In this document: positions 51,308-63,639 of the stretch, in pieces
Layout of the letters: every line of letters begins with the position of its first letter
Numbering within the stretch: the first letter of the stretch is position 1
Source: Dendrolimus kikuchii
Lineage: Eukaryota > Arthropoda > Insecta > Lepidoptera > Lasiocampidae
Assembly: GCA_019925095.2 (NCBI GenBank)
Contig: CM034389.1
Location: 24,912,935 to 24,976,934, forward strand
Direction: 5' to 3'
DNA length: 64,000 bases
The notes under the pieces: model-generated
Databases searched by the model: none
Told to the model about the DNA's origin: nothing
What the model saw: only the letters and a program-made list of their open reading frames with translations
Position numbers and translations under genes: made by a program

Positions 51308-51665
51308 AGTGGTCGCCCGTGGTCGAAATTCGACCATAATTAATTTAAATTATAAGTTTGAACATTGTTAAGGTTCTGATGTCAAAGATTATGTACTTCT
51401 ATAATCACAGATTTCGCCAAGGCTACACTGTTAATTTGACTTTAATAATAAACAAAAGAGTATACTTAAATATGCGTGTGTGTGTCAAATACATGGTAGT
51501 GTGTGTAATGTTTTTTTTGTGGATTTAATGTATTTTTTTATGCATAATTTAAAAAAAATATTAGTATTCTACACTCCTTCTCTATATAAATTATATGTGT
51601 GCGAAATTTCATACTCCTCCGTCCGCGCAATTTTTTTAAAAAGGAGTACAAAGTTTATGCTGTTT
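51308..51665 (-). mobile_element. Family G Helitron-like element
   Basis: Begins GTGGTCGCCCGTGGTCG at the edge of the family A copy. CATACTCCTCCGTCCGCGC lies further in. The terminal CTAGT is lost. Confidence 0.65.
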
Positions 51666-51689
51666 TTGCTTCACGTATAAATATATATA

Positions 51690-52820
51690 AACGTAACAAA
51701 ACTTAACATTTATTAAAATATTGACAATACTGTTTCTGGTACACCTGCAAGCAAAAGTCGAGTTTTAAGGTGACTAAACTTTTCATACCGCTACTGTACA
51801 TAGAAACATGGCAGTCTTATAATATTATAGTACTAAATAGATAGACAGACTATAACCGCTATACTCTACTTGCGGCCTGCCGATCTCTTGTGTGTAGACC
51901 GCCTGGCATACTAATAGTTGCACAATAATAGATTTACATAGGTAACACTTCTGGGCCCCGAGTTTGTAACTTAAATTGGCTATCGAATCGAATTAGAATC
52001 GTAACTTTTGGTAGTTTTGGTAGTCTGTAAACCATTTGAGCTCAATATTGAATCAATCTTGATTTGACCGAGACTGATTTAAAATGAATTTTAGAGACTA
52101 CGTATATTTGACCATCTGCCATTCGAATGAATCTTGGCTCGCACTTGCATTTTCTGTTGTACAAGTTACAGACTTGGGGGTGGGTCCTGGTATTGCAAAA
52201 ATTAATGTTGCGGTGTATATGTGGCCCTTATAAAAAAGGTTCAGTATGGCTGGCCTAGAAAATTAATCATATAGTAATTATGTCCTCTGCTTCAATACTA
52301 CACAAACACTCAAGATCCAAGATCCGCTATCAGTCAGGACGTATACTTCTTACGTGCAAATGTAATGACTATAATTAATGAGATTTACTCGAGCGAGGTT
52401 TCACAGGTTGTTTACTGCGAATTTAGTTACGCACTACCTTGTACTGCAAGTGAGAAGTGTTTACTTAGAACTCTTTTAATTAGAAATATATACTGCGGTG
52501 GAAATATGTACACGGAATATTAATTTATGAGAGTATAGCTTCTCCATACCACTGTAACACGTAAATGGTATGAAGTACTTAGAGAATAAACTAAAAGGTT
52601 CTGCCCCTTAATTATACAACATGGGACGGCTTATTACCGAATGAGTAATCGTGTTGCATAACTTTTATGAACTTTTATTTTTAGTCGCTTGCATAAGGTT
52701 GCTTAAATTTATATAAGAAACACAAAACGTATTTAACACCCTTAAATACAATTAGTGTCTTGCACAACGCAAAATTTGCCGCTCAATATATTTAAAGAAC
52801 TGTTAATACGTTTTGTGTAA
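51690..52820. other. Mostly unique DNA, nothing recognised
   Basis: No family of this window and no exon-like signal was found. Confidence 0.35.
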
Positions 52821-52831
52821 AACGTCTTTAG

Positions 52832-53282
52832 TAGAGATGTGCCGATTAGTCGGTAAAGCCGGCCACTGTCGTAGTCGATGACTAGTCGGCACGATTCGGC
52901 AAAGAGCGCCGACTATCCGGATTCTTACTTTATAATTTGTAATCTATGCTTTACTAATACTTTGTAATCCTAATCCATACACAAGACTTTCTTTTTGACA
53001 TTATTAAATTTTAATTGAGCTCTTTCACTTTAATGAACAATAACAGTATCCTTAAAATAAAATATTTTTTATATTTTTACACAAAAACACCGCTCTGGCC
53101 TGTACAAAAGCAAAAATCAAGAAACTCATGCGATGGTTGCGACTTGCGCGCGAATCAGCTATAAACGAAGCGTCACGGAAATCCCCGAAAACATGATCGG
53201 CTTGACCGACTAATCGGCCTCTTTAGAACCGACTAATCAGCTAGTCGGCTAGTCGGCCAAAGTCATGATCGACACATCTCTA
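52832..53282. mobile_element. hAT-type MITE with 8-bp target duplication
   Basis: Ends TAGAGATGTGCCGATTAGTC and (inverted) TAGAGATGTGTCGATCATG. Flanks GTCTTTAG (52824-52831) and GTATTTAG (53283-53290) match at 7 of 8 bases. Ends are rich in CCGACTA/TAGTCGG words. Confidence 0.83.
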
Positions 53283-53289
53283 GTATTTA

Positions 53290-53740
53290 GGCAGTTTAAT
53301 ATGATTAACTAATTTTATTTAAAGGCGATCGTTATGCAAGCGGCCCTTACTGTTATTATTTAACTAGCGGTTTCTAGTCTTTGTACCTTTTACTCTGTAT
53401 TATCGACACACATACGCATTCATACCAATCTCTAGTTCTCTTTCTCTCACACACACATATATCCCACATGCATTTTGGAATCCTAATATTTTACAGTATT
53501 ACTAGTTTATTCGGTATTTCAAGTTTAAAACACACATTATAGCACTAATTCACTCTATCTCTTTCTTTTACGATTTTTCCGTGTATGTGTAATAAAGACG
53601 GCAATGCGGAATGGAGCAGTCAAGGTCACAGTGTAGGTTATATTAGCAGTAAAGGGATATAGGTATAGGGTTCGACAGTCGACACTTTTTGCTTTGTCAG
53701 GATTAATATAGATGATTTTGTCAAAGATAATTTTTCTTTA
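53290..53740. other. Mostly unique DNA, nothing recognised
   Basis: A short CA-rich run lies at 53450. No gene signal. Confidence 0.35.
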
Positions 53741-53746
53741 AATATT

Positions 53747-54030
53747 TTTTTATTGCACGAGTTCAGCAGACAGGCTGACGGAAATCGGCTACCATCGTCT
53801 GTGGATATTTGCAACGCGAAAAGTATTACAAATGCTCTGCCAATCTCTTAAGGGAGACTGGAACCTGGCCATTAATGCCGGAACACAACTCAATTTCGTT
53901 ATGGCGGTATACTCAATACCAGGGGTTTAGCCATCCAGACGGGTAAACATCTTACCACTTGGTTGTGGGTTGTTTTGTTTCCTCTCACGACAGGCTGGTC
54001 GGCCGCAGGAAATTATATTATTTCTTCATT
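53747..54030 (-). mobile_element. Family A retroposon copy
   Basis: TTATTGCACGAGTTCAGCAG to CACGACAGGCTGGTCGGCCG. Diverged. Confidence 0.68.
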
Positions 54031-54065
54031 CTTGCACGAATAAAATTATTATAATCTTTTTTATT

Positions 54066-54384
54066 TTTTTTTATTGCAGGAGATCAGCAGTCAGGCAGAC
54101 AGCCCACTTGATAGAAAGCGGTTACCATCGCCTATGGACATTTGCAACACCAAAGTTGCTACAAATGCGCTGCTGCTCTCTTAAGGGAAACTAGAACCTG
54201 GTCACTAATGCCGGAACACAACTCAAGGTTGTTATGGCGACATACTTTAGACCAGGGGTGGTAGCCATCCAGTCGGGCAAATGCCCTACCACTTGGCTAT
54301 GGGTTGTTAAGTCGCCTCTTGCGACAGGTCGCCCAGCCGCGGGAAATTGTATTCTTTCTCCGTTCCTGCACGGATATGATATAA
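54066..54384 (-). mobile_element. Family A retroposon, near full length
   Basis: TTATTGCAGGAGATCAGCAG to TTTCTCCGTTCCTGCACGGA. It follows the previous copy in the same orientation, only 36 bp away. Confidence 0.75.
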
Positions 54385-54389
54385 TGTAT

Positions 54390-55335
54390 TTCTAACAATG
54401 TTTATTATCATAGACCACGAAGTAAGGAGTTTGTTCTTCTTTCACGATTGACCTTGCGTTTCAGCATGTACTACAACTGTACAGTAGTATATAAATTGCG
54501 GGCCCTACCCTCACCGTCCCTTATCTCAATAACGGTTCAACGTACACAAAATTGCTGTAGACGAAATTTGTAAAGAATTTTATGCTCTACCACTTTTACA
54601 AATCTGAAAACGATTTTCAAATCGTATTATCGTATATTCTTCAGAATACAAAAGAGGATATTACAAAAAATGATTCGCGTGACTTTCGACCTTATCTCAG
54701 GTGCCTTTAACGTGATCTTGAATTAATTTTGAGACTACATTTAGAATATCAAATTAAAGGTTTCTACAAAAAATCATCTTTTTCCGTTTAATTATGAGGT
54801 GTAATCCTAATTTGACTGGACTACTAATATTTCTATTCTGTGGTTTTCAGTGCGACAAGAGGTCAATGTCCAACATTTTGTGTTCATTAATTTATGACCT
54901 CGTTTACACATTAACATGGTTCGCTTTATTTAACTTAATGTGCTCCCTTTTGTGTTACCCTAAGCGAATAAAAAAGTATATTACAGCGAGAAATCTTAAT
55001 TATCTTGTTTATTTTAATAAGGTATGACTAATACAATATTAAAATTTAAATATGTTTATCAAGTTAGCTTGATGTATGTTGATAACTTCTTGAATGTATT
55101 GGTAAGAAACTTTAAATAGTAATAACAATATTGTATTCTGTAGTTTGTTTATGGATTTTGATGAAAAACAATGGCCCATATATTTTTCAATTTGTTTAAA
55201 TATCTTTTTTCAAATTTATTTAGGATATTAATATTTTATTTTAATACAATAAATAAACTAAATTATATTAAAAACTAGAACTACATAAATTAAATAAAAT
55301 TCTTCAATTAAATTTAGCTAAGTATTTATAATAAT
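54390..55335. other. AT-rich DNA with a TATA-like site
   Basis: TAGTATATAAATTGCGGGCC at about 54485 resembles a TATA box. The open frame at 54794-55027 has a hydrophobic N-terminus but no recognisable domain and no splice support. Confidence 0.3.
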
Positions 55336-55339
55336 TGTA

Positions 55340-55515
55340 ACAGCCCTTAAGTGTCCCACAACTGGGCTAAGGCCAGCCCATTTTTATAGAGGAAGGGACA
55401 GTATACCCGCCACGCTTGTCACGTTTGTTTGACCCATCGGTTATGTCGTTGTGCAGGTTTCATCACGATGTTTTTCTTCACCGTTAGCACTTGGTCATTA
55501 TAACCACGTATTTGC
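55340..55515 (-). mobile_element. Family D SINE, 3' part
   Basis: GTGTCCCACAACTGGGCTAA and TTTCATCACGATGTTTTTCT. The tRNA-like head is missing. Confidence 0.65.
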
Positions 55516-55599
55516 GTTATCCTAATTAAAAGTTTCATAAAAATCTGTTAATATCTCATACCATAAAATGGATACATAAATACACACAAACAAACTATT

Positions 55600-55960
55600 A
55601 ATGAAATGAAATGAAATGAAATTTATTTGCATATGACATGGTACATAGAAATACAGGTCTTAAGTTATACATATATAAGTTCACATGTCATTACCCATAG
55701 CATGTGCAAATATTACATCGTCTTAAACTAAAATATTATTTACGTTGACCACGAAAAATCAAATTATGTTAAAATATTGTTGTATGTCAAAAGATAATAA
55801 TGTCAAATAATTAAATTCATATAAATGTCATACAGCCTCATCTATGTCTTATTCCAATTAAAATAATCATGCACCGAGTATAAACACCTCTCCAATAACC
55901 AATTGTGAAGACGGACTTTAAATAAATAGCGATGTTCGTTAAATTAGTTCTTATTTCATT
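55600..55960 (-). mobile_element. Possible LINE tail with (TTTCA)n end
   Basis: The ATGAAATGAAATGAAATGAA run at 55600-55620 followed by TTTATTTGCATATGACATGG looks like an inverted LINE 3' terminus with a pentanucleotide tail. The body is not recognised. Confidence 0.4.
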
Positions 55961-56183
55961 TACACACATAATTTTTCATAAATAAAATTGTATTCGGCCG
56001 AAGCGAATTGTATGATCGTAGCAGGATGCGTGCGTAGCATAGTTAACTCGTAGCCGTAGCGTAGGATATTGGCCGAGCTAGGAGTGATATGTAGTATATA
56101 CAAATGACGTGTGAGCAATAAATTCGTAGTAGATGAACAGGTACTTTCAAATCGTAGCGTATAAACTGAACTTTTATTAATTG

Positions 56184-56668
56184 TAATAAAACTACGTTTT
56201 AACGGTTTTAAGCGCGGTAATTTTATTTGATTTTGGTTTTTCCGACGTTTCGGCCACTTTTCGGTGGCCGTGATCACGGAAGACAAAGATGTCAAATGTC
56301 AACGAGTATTGTTAAAGTTTTATTTAGCCTACCGCCAACTTATTAATTTTAATTATTTAATTTTAATTTTGTTTATGGTTATTATTTACTCTATGGGAGC
56401 CTAATCTAATTTACTACCGCTTCGCAACATGTTATGGCTTGAAGAGAAGAAGCGGCGCAAGAAACTCTTCAGCAAACATGCCTAGCTCTAATAATTTTAT
56501 ATAATATTAAAATGGGTGAAAGGAAAAATAAAAGTAATTATCAGTCAAGTTGTTTTGTGTGGAACACAAACGTCGGAAAAACCAAAATCAAATAAAATTA
56601 CCGCGCTTAAAACCGTTAAAACGTAGTTTTATTATGTATACAAGTCGCGAAAACTTAAGAAAATATTA
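56184..56668. mobile_element. Penelope-like element copy 3, terminal repeats only, 12-bp target duplication
   Basis: TTTTATTAATTG flanks it at 56172-56183 and 56669-56680. It keeps the left arm and, inverted, the right terminus, but the coding core is deleted. The hairpin loop reads CCACCGAAAAGTGG here, with one stem change. Confidence 0.82.
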
Positions 56669-57046
56669 TTTTATTAATTGGCTTGTAGTTTTGATATCCT
56701 AGTCCTTTTTTGCTTGAAACGTATAAACATTGAAAACGATTACTGAAAGAGCTTGGTGGCGATCGCGTTATACCCATTTGGCGCGGTCGTCTAAAAATCT
56801 TTCGTCGTATAATAAGCCTTCTCGCACAAACGTTGCTTGACTATTTTTTTTTATTTGTTTATTGAAAGCTCTTGTACGTTTTCTGGGAATAGTTAGAGCG
56901 TAATACTCTGCCCCGTGAAACTATTGTAAACTTTATGGAGCCTAATTGTGGGAGTTTCTAATTTATTTTTACAATGTACTACATCACCTAAACTGTTAAA
57001 ATCTGAAATAAGTTTCTTAACATATAAAAATTTCACAATTCATAAG

Positions 57047-57362
57047 CTTTTTATCCGTGCAGGAACGGAGAAAGAATACAATTTCCTGCGGCCCGGCGGC
57101 CTGTCGTAAGAGGCGACTAAACAACCCACAGCCAGGTGGTAGAGTATTTGCTCGACTGGATGGCGACCACCCCTGGTCTAGAGTATGCCGCCATAACAAT
57201 CTTGTATTGGAATCCGGCATTAGTGACCAGGTTCCAGTCTCCTTTAAGAGTGCAGCAGCGCATTTGTAGCACCTTTGGTGTTGCAAATGTCCATAGGCGA
57301 TGGTAACCGCTTTCCACTAAGTGGGCCGTCTGCCTGCCTGCTGAACTCCTGCAATAAAAAAA
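57047..57362 (+). mobile_element. Family A retroposon, near full length
   Basis: TTTTTATCCGTGCAGGAACG to CTCCTGCAATAAAAAAAAAG, with all internal blocks present. Confidence 0.77.
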
Positions 57363-57494
57363 AAGAAAGCTCTCATAGCTTAGTTATTTTTTTATCTCTA
57401 AAATAAAGTTAAGTTCTCTAATGTTTTACTTTTAGAATCCTATACAGTTACAAGTGAGGTCAAAGGAATTTTTTAGATAGATTGATAACTCATT

Positions 57495-57780
57495 ATTTTT
57501 TATTTTTTTTGAGTTTAAGGCTTGGCAACTAGGCCTTTAAGCCAGAAGCCGTTATATTGTAGGCTACAATCGACGTCATTCAAACGGAGTTCTTGTGAAG
57601 ACTCGAAAGGCCACATTTGGCTATATAGTTCACATTTCTCGCAAAAACATATAATTACTACTCAAAAACTGTTAATAACCTACAACTATTGTTCATTTTA
57701 GAGTAATTTTACACATTTTTAGAAAATAAAACTGCACAGCACAACGTCCCCTTTCAGTTCCCGCCAAAAACTCCAGATAA
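57495..57780 (-). mobile_element. A-tailed retroposon, inverse of the copy at 30.9 kb
   Basis: TTGAGTTTAAGGCTTGGC at the tail side and AACTGCACAGCACAACGTCC near its start. Confidence 0.65.
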
Positions 57781-57782
57781 CT

Positions 57783-57880
57783 CATTATTGTACATCAAAG
57801 CATAGACAAACAAAAGTAGAAAAAGATAAGAGATAGGGCGGCCTTATCGCTAAAAGCGATCTTTTCAAGGCAACCCTTGG
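57783..57880 (-). mobile_element. Family E LINE 3' end
   Basis: CTCATTATTGTACATCAAAG and CTTATCGCTAAAAGCGATC. It lies directly beside the retroposon before it. Confidence 0.6.
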
Positions 57881-57889
57881 CAGGGATTG

Positions 57890-59985
57890 ATAGGTATTTC
57901 TTATTCTTATCTCCTCTTAAGGCTCGTATCAACGCTTACGTCCTTGACGATTTTCGTATACTGATTTTTCCATAGAAGCGGTCGTTTACAGATAAATTAT
58001 TATTTTATTGTGAATAAAATAAAGTGATATTTAAAAAAAACCCCAAATGGTTTATCTCTCTCTATTTTATTAAAATCTAAATATTTTTTATCCTTTTTAT
58101 AAAAAAAAAATGAAAGAGTAAAATGGTTTCATTTCAATAATTTGGAGGTGATTTGGTGAACTTTTTTCTTAACTTAAAATCATTATAGAAAAATTACAAA
58201 AAAACCACGTTACGTCTCATATCTTAAAGATTCATAATATTTTTTTAAATAGATTGTTGATCAGTAAATACCTCCGAAAATTTGTTTAGTTTGCACCGCA
58301 ATTTCGACCATTTGCGGCAAGAGGACCCTTAAGATGTAGTAAGTTTGTAATACCTATATCTTGCTTTTGAAAGGTAAGCTTATTAATTATGTTTTACAGT
58401 GTAGTTTGCAGAAATTTAGTGAAGGTTGCCATTTTGATGTTTAATCTGGATCCCAAGTCTAATATTTGTACAAGGTATTCCCAAAGATGATTAATGTACA
58501 TATAGTTTAACCCAAAACGTTAACCGCCTAGAATTCATAATATTACATAAGTGATGAATATTATACATGTCGGAGAAAGCTATGAGTCGGGTTGATTGTT
58601 GTTTGCGTGTACAATGCACAATATTATTTGTTAACATTTTAATTACTTTTAATCCTTTAGCTCACTATTAGCACATATGTGTCCGCGATGAGAGTGCAGA
58701 TCGCCTTTGTGCACGTGATCGTTAATTGTGTTGTTGTCTCACTCTGTTTATATAGGAGTTGTATGATTTGTATGAAATGGGTATATTTTCTTGGTATATT
58801 ACGAGATAGTGATAGTGTTAGTCTTGCGGGTTTTTGGTATATCGATAATTGTCTTAAGTTAAATCTTTTTATAACGTAAAAATGTTCTTAATCTAATAAA
58901 ATTTATAAATATTGTAATCTGACCAACGACCAATCAGGGTAGAGCACGTGCATCGAGTGGGGTCGAGGCGCCATCTCTACTTAAGGTAGACGGGCGAGTT
59001 TTACGACACATTTGAGCGATAGCCAACGGCTGTCGCAAGTAGGTATATTATTCTCATATTTCGGTTTTTTATTATATTATACAATGCGGTCAGATATCCA
59101 CCTGAAATTTAATAGAGGAACGCATAGAACAGACAAATAAAAATTCAAAAAGTTGCATTTTTGAAATGCTAGTCCGAATTAGCCTCTACTAATTTTTTTC
59201 GTATTTTTAAATTCGTTTTTACACGATAGATTTTAACCAGTAAGGCAAATGAGACAGCAATGCATAGGAACCAGGCACAATCTATACTAAGCGAGACTCT
59301 GCCTTTCTCGTTCTGAAGAAAAGTGTAAAAGACTCGAGTTAACGCAGTAGATATTCAAATTAGGAGTTCAAGCGAAGTCTACCATGTATTTTATACCATC
59401 ATCTACATAAAGTTTTGTTTTTACAAACATGTAAGGAATTTATGGACATATGTTTGATCGAGTTGGATCGTTGAGAATTTAAAAGGAAAGGTTAAAGTAA
59501 GATCGGTGCCCTGAATCCGCTGTTCGGTCTTCACTGTGACGAAATATTGTTTAAATCTAAATTAAAAGTGTATAAACCGTGACTATTGTGTTTTGTGCTC
59601 GCACTTTACCTTAATCACGCCCACTAAACCCGCAACCACTAAAGAAGATGTCACCGAGAACGATGCTTAACGATGAATAGAATATAGAAAGACAGTAACT
59701 ATAGGTTTAATTGCAATATATTACAAATATTGATTCTATTTATGCAAAAATTGTGTGTTCATATTAGATAACTGTAGATTATTGTAAAACTACTTGACAC
59801 TGGCTTACATAAATCTTGTATTCTTCTTTCACGAGTCAAATATACATCGTATGAATTTAGGAACCCAGCCATTGACGAAGCAATATGAGATATTTGTAGT
59901 GTTCCTCTGATAATTGCTTGTTTAAGTTTCTTTAGTCGGTAAGAAATAAACACTGTTTTGTAATTAAGAATTAACGCTCATGTAG
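57890..59985. other. Mostly unique AT-rich DNA with a CpG-containing patch at 58920-59050
   Basis: The patch has CCAATCAGG, an E-box (CACGTG) and a following GTAGGT, so it could be a first exon with promoter. The frame at 59759-59953 (minus) is an unrecognised but coding-like stretch. Neither is proven. Confidence 0.3.
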
Positions 59986-59989
59986 ACGG

Positions 59990-60200
59990 TACCGTCGATT
60001 TAGCCACCACGCCGCTACCACGCCGCCGCCACCAAGCCACTACTGCGCCGCCATCGCTATGCTATGCTACGTATTTCTAGACTGCCGCCCCACCGCTGCC
60101 CCCGGTTTGATAGCGAAAGAGTGGCGGTGGTGGTGATTTCGCGCATTTATCGCTAGTATACACAGTTTAGCGATGTGGCGGCGGAGCGGTGGCAGTATCC
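59990..60200. repeat. GC-rich CCGCCACC-type patch with inverted character
   Basis: CCACCACGCCGCTACCACGC on the left and GTGGCGGCGGAGCGGTGGC on the right are loose inverse partners. A MITE is possible; no target duplication is clear. Confidence 0.4.
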
Positions 60201-60335
60201 AGGTTAAGAGCGCTTAAATTATATTTCTTACTTTATATCATAGCTGTGTTAATCTAAATTTGACAATTGTCAAATAGCTACCATAGAGATGTGGTTATGT
60301 GAATTCCACTGAAAACTTTATCTTTTTTATTTTTG

Positions 60336-60645
60336 TTGCAGGAGTTCAGCAGACAGGCAGACGGGTCACTTGTCGGAAAGCGGTTACCATCGCCTATGGA
60401 CATTTGCAAAACCAAAGGTGATACAAATGCGCTGCTGCTCTCTTAAGGGAGACTGGAACTTGGTCAGTAGTGCCGGAATACAATACAAGACTGTTATGGC
60501 GGCATACTCTAGACCAGGAGTGGTAGCCTTCCAGTCGGGCAAATACCCTACCACCTGGCTGTGGGTTCTTTTGTCACCTCTTACGACAGGCCACCCGGCC
60601 GCAGGAAATTGTATCTTTCTCCGTTCCTACACGGATAAAATTAGC
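60336..60645 (-). mobile_element. Family A retroposon, near full length
   Basis: TTGCAGGAGTTCAGCAGACA to TTTCTCCGTTCCTACACGGA. Confidence 0.77.
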
Positions 60646-60827
60646 GATACATTACAGTCTATTTCAAATAGGAAGGTATAGAAAATATACGTAAATAGAC
60701 AAATAAACATCGTGCTTCTAAGTATAAGATTATTAATAAATAGTAAAAGGATAAACGGTATTTACAACATATTTCCACCGTTATTTACATTATACAATAT
60801 ATAAAAAAAAAACCTTAATATAAAACT

Positions 60828-60950
60828 CTTGAAAGAGCAGCAGCGCATTTGTAGCACCTTCGGTGTTCCAAATGTCCATAAGCGATGATAACAGTTTTCC
60901 ATCAGTTGGGCCATCTGCCTGTCTGCCTAACTCCTACAATAAAAAAAACT
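60828..60950 (+). mobile_element. Family A retroposon, 3' third
   Basis: GAGCAGCAGCGCATTTGTAG to ACTCCTACAATAAAAAAAAC. 5' truncated. Confidence 0.7.
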
Positions 60951-60974
60951 ACCATATACACATGTATAAATAAA

Positions 60975-61410
60975 AAATGGAATCCAAGTCACAGTCGGTG
61001 GGCAGCGTTCCCAAAATTCTGACCGCATTTCTACACAGTATGGCTATGCGAGTGCGTTGTTCAAAATACAGGCCAGCATTTTGGTTACGCGTGACTTGTT
61101 TTAATCATATTGATAGGTCTGTAATACAGTTGATAATCCTTGCCAAAGTCCTAAATATGTACCCATTACCAATGAACAGATATCTGCGACTTTACAGGGT
61201 TTCCTGATATGTAGCAGCCCCTCGGCAGTCACGGCAATGTCTGGAAGATGGGCTGCCAATGTATCGACATACTTTGTATCCTAGTAAACTAAGAGGCGCC
61301 CCATCGTCCAAAGCACCAACAAGATTCCGTCAGGTCACTTACCATTGTCGCGTCACAGTCTGTTCTGTTCGAGAACAGTTAGTACCCTGTCGGTGACAAA
61401 ATACCTGCGG
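60975..61410 (-). pseudogene. Family F LINE fragment
   Basis: The plus-strand GTCGGTGGGCAGCGTTCCC and GAAGATGGGCTGCCAATG are inverse family F text. It aligns with 28885-29335 at both ends. Stops throughout. Confidence 0.6.
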
Positions 61411-61717
61411 ATAATGTCGTTGATTGATGTTGTAAACGGATTAAATATGTTTTTATATATAAATAAAATTATAATTTATTTTGCAGGAAAGTTTACGATA
61501 ACGCTGCAAGTTACGTTTTATATATGTGTACCTAATGTTTGGAGTCTCTACGAAGCGAAATGGTGATTTTGTGCAAGAAATGAAACGACGCCATTGAATG
61601 TTAAAAACGGAAGATGATTTTATTTTAACTTTTTATTATGTATTTGACATGACATTTACTAGTAAGGATATACACTTTCGGGTAAGTAAAGGCGGCGCCA
61701 GATATTCACGTCGGTAA

Positions 61718-62517
61718 GGGTCAGCGCAGACAGAGAGGAATAATCCCCGCGCGGTCTCGGGCATTTTCTTTACGAATCGCGTATGCTCGAGCTTGCGCGC
61801 GACCTCGCGAGCCTGCGCGAGTAAACCGTTCTGGGTTACCACTCTACAGTAAAGATGGTGGACTGGGATATGACTATAATTGTGCTAATAATGTCTGGAT
61901 TAATATAGAATTTATAGTAATAATGCTTAATAATAATTATGATTCCTCATGTCACAAAATCAGACTCCTGTATCAGTATTTGGGTCAGAAAGATACTCAT
62001 GTATTGTGTAATACGCTTTATTTATTAATAATTGTCTTAATTTTAATTTAAAGCTTTTGATGTTGAGTTCCTTGATTTTCAGTGGTAATTTATTGTAAAT
62101 TTTAGTGGCTATACAGAATAGACTGTTTTGAAACAAAGTGGTTTTTGAAGGAAGTGAAAGCAGGTAGCTGTTATGTCGTTTACTGTTGCATTTAGTGTAT
62201 AAATGTAGATTATTTTTAACAAACAAAGCAACTTCATAAATGTATAATGATGGTTATATTTATTATTCGTTATGTAGGTACTTCGAATTCAAAATCTAAA
62301 AAAATGACGTCATCCCTCTTTAACTCAGTGACAACACTGAAAGTACGCGTACGACGCGGGCGCCGACTCGACGCCGCGCGAGGATTCCCGCGTATCTTCG
62401 AGGACGTGTTTGTCAGGTTCAAGCATTAATGCACTTTATTGTAATAATTTTAAAGTTTATTTTCAAGTGCGTTAATAAAATCCTCTGCGCTGCGCTCCGT
62501 TCTGTCTGCGCTGACCC
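61718..62517. mobile_element. Harbinger-like element with TAA target duplication and nested LINE piece
   Basis: Ends GGGTCAGCGCAGACAGA on both sides (inverted), with TAA at 61715-61717 and 62518-62520. The subterminal DNA is CpG-rich. A LINE fragment at 61960-62226 lies inside. Confidence 0.77.
61960..62226 (-). pseudogene. LINE ORF2 C-terminal fragment
   Basis: The open frame of 88 codons reads CIATKIYNKLPLKIKELNIK then FKLKLRQLLINKAYYT, the (I/L)-Y-N-K-L-P ... F-K-x-x-L ... A-Y-Y pattern at the end of Jockey/CR1-like ORF2. Nested in the Harbinger-like element. Confidence 0.65.
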
Positions 62518-62519
62518 TA

Positions 62520-63060
62520 ACACATACCGTTCTAATTAAAAGACTTTAATCGCATGCCACAGAGTGAAGAAACAAAATCATATACAATAAACATTAACCT
62601 TACATGATGATGATGAATTCGTAAAATTATTTGGTAGAAAATAAGTAGTTAATAAAGAGAATTAAGCTAGTTTGAATAAAGATATAGATAAAAATGAAAA
62701 AGAAAAGATAAACCCTGTCTTGAACCATGACGGGGAGCCCGGCGTATTAAAAAAAAAATCTTACATGATTTATTTATTTCTCTCATCATTTTGTAAGTAG
62801 CGTACCCTTCAATCCTTCATAACAACTCCGACCGACCCAACCCGAAACTTAGATTGCGTTACATTTTAACGAGGAACCTGCCCTCAACAAAACTCCAAGC
62901 CATAAAACCGCTTAAAATGTTGACAAAACGAATTAGGCTGTATTAAATTTTACTGCTGTTTGTATAATATTTTTACAGCTCCATAAAAATATCAGTTCGT
63001 GTCGTGCAAGGTAAAAGGCGGCATTAATTACATCCATACTAATATTGTAAGTGCGAAAGT
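62520..63060. other. AT-rich DNA with a short A-tailed LINE stub
   Basis: CTTGAACCATGACGGGGAGC then GGCGTATTAAAAAAAAAATC at about 62740 looks like a LINE 3' stub. The rest is not recognised. Confidence 0.35.
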
Positions 63061-63069
63061 AACTCTATT

Positions 63070-63505
63070 TATTTATTACTAGGATGTGCCAGCGACTTCG
63101 TCCACGCTTGTCTTGAAATTCCCGCGGGATACCCTGGATATAAAATATCACACATTTTATTACATAAAAAATGAAATCCAGGTCACAGTCGGTGGGCAGC
63201 GTTCCCAAAATTCTGGTCGCATTTCTACACAGCTCTCTGTTGTCCGTGCCTACCCCGCAAGGGCACTGGCGTGAAGTTATGTATGTATGTATGTTATTAC
63301 ATAAAATTTGCCATCAAGCAGTGGGATTCGATTTTTTTCAAACTGGCTATTTTAAATCATTCCCTGAAAATTCCCGCGGGATTCCCAGGATAAAAAGTAG
63401 CGCAGATTTTAAGTTTAAGAATTTGCTGTCGATCACCGATAACCTCGTCGAAATCGGCCCAGTAGCTTTTACGTAAACCCCGAACAAACAGGAGAAATTT
63501 AAAAA
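63070..63505 (+). repeat. CCCGCGGGATTCC repeat split by a chimeric retro-insert
   Basis: Same family as 39.1 kb. The insert at about 63171-63291 separates its two halves. Confidence 0.55.
63171..63291. mobile_element. Chimeric retro-insert: inverted family F tail joined to family B
   Basis: The left half, AGTCGGTGGGCAGCGTTCCC, is an inverted family F tail. At CTACACAG|CTCTCTG it changes to the sense 3' half of family B with an (ATGT)n end. TTATTACATAAAA borders both sides, so both parts entered together. Confidence 0.65.
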
Positions 63506-63639
63506 AAATGCACGATGTTCTCCATTTATATAGTCTATTCCAGTTTTTTTTTTTTTAATAGAGTCAATGTCCAGACACGGTATGTTTAGAATTTTATAAT
63601 ATTATAGATATTTTTTAACGATTGAACACATCGCTCTAC

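Noticed and set aside
54794..55027. 77-codon frame with hydrophobic N-terminus
   Set aside because: The signal-peptide look is expected by chance in AT-rich DNA. No cysteine pattern, domain or splice site supports it.
58679..58879. 66-codon frame starting with a hydrophobic stretch
   Set aside because: No domain, codon bias or splice support; the downstream sequence is AT-rich.
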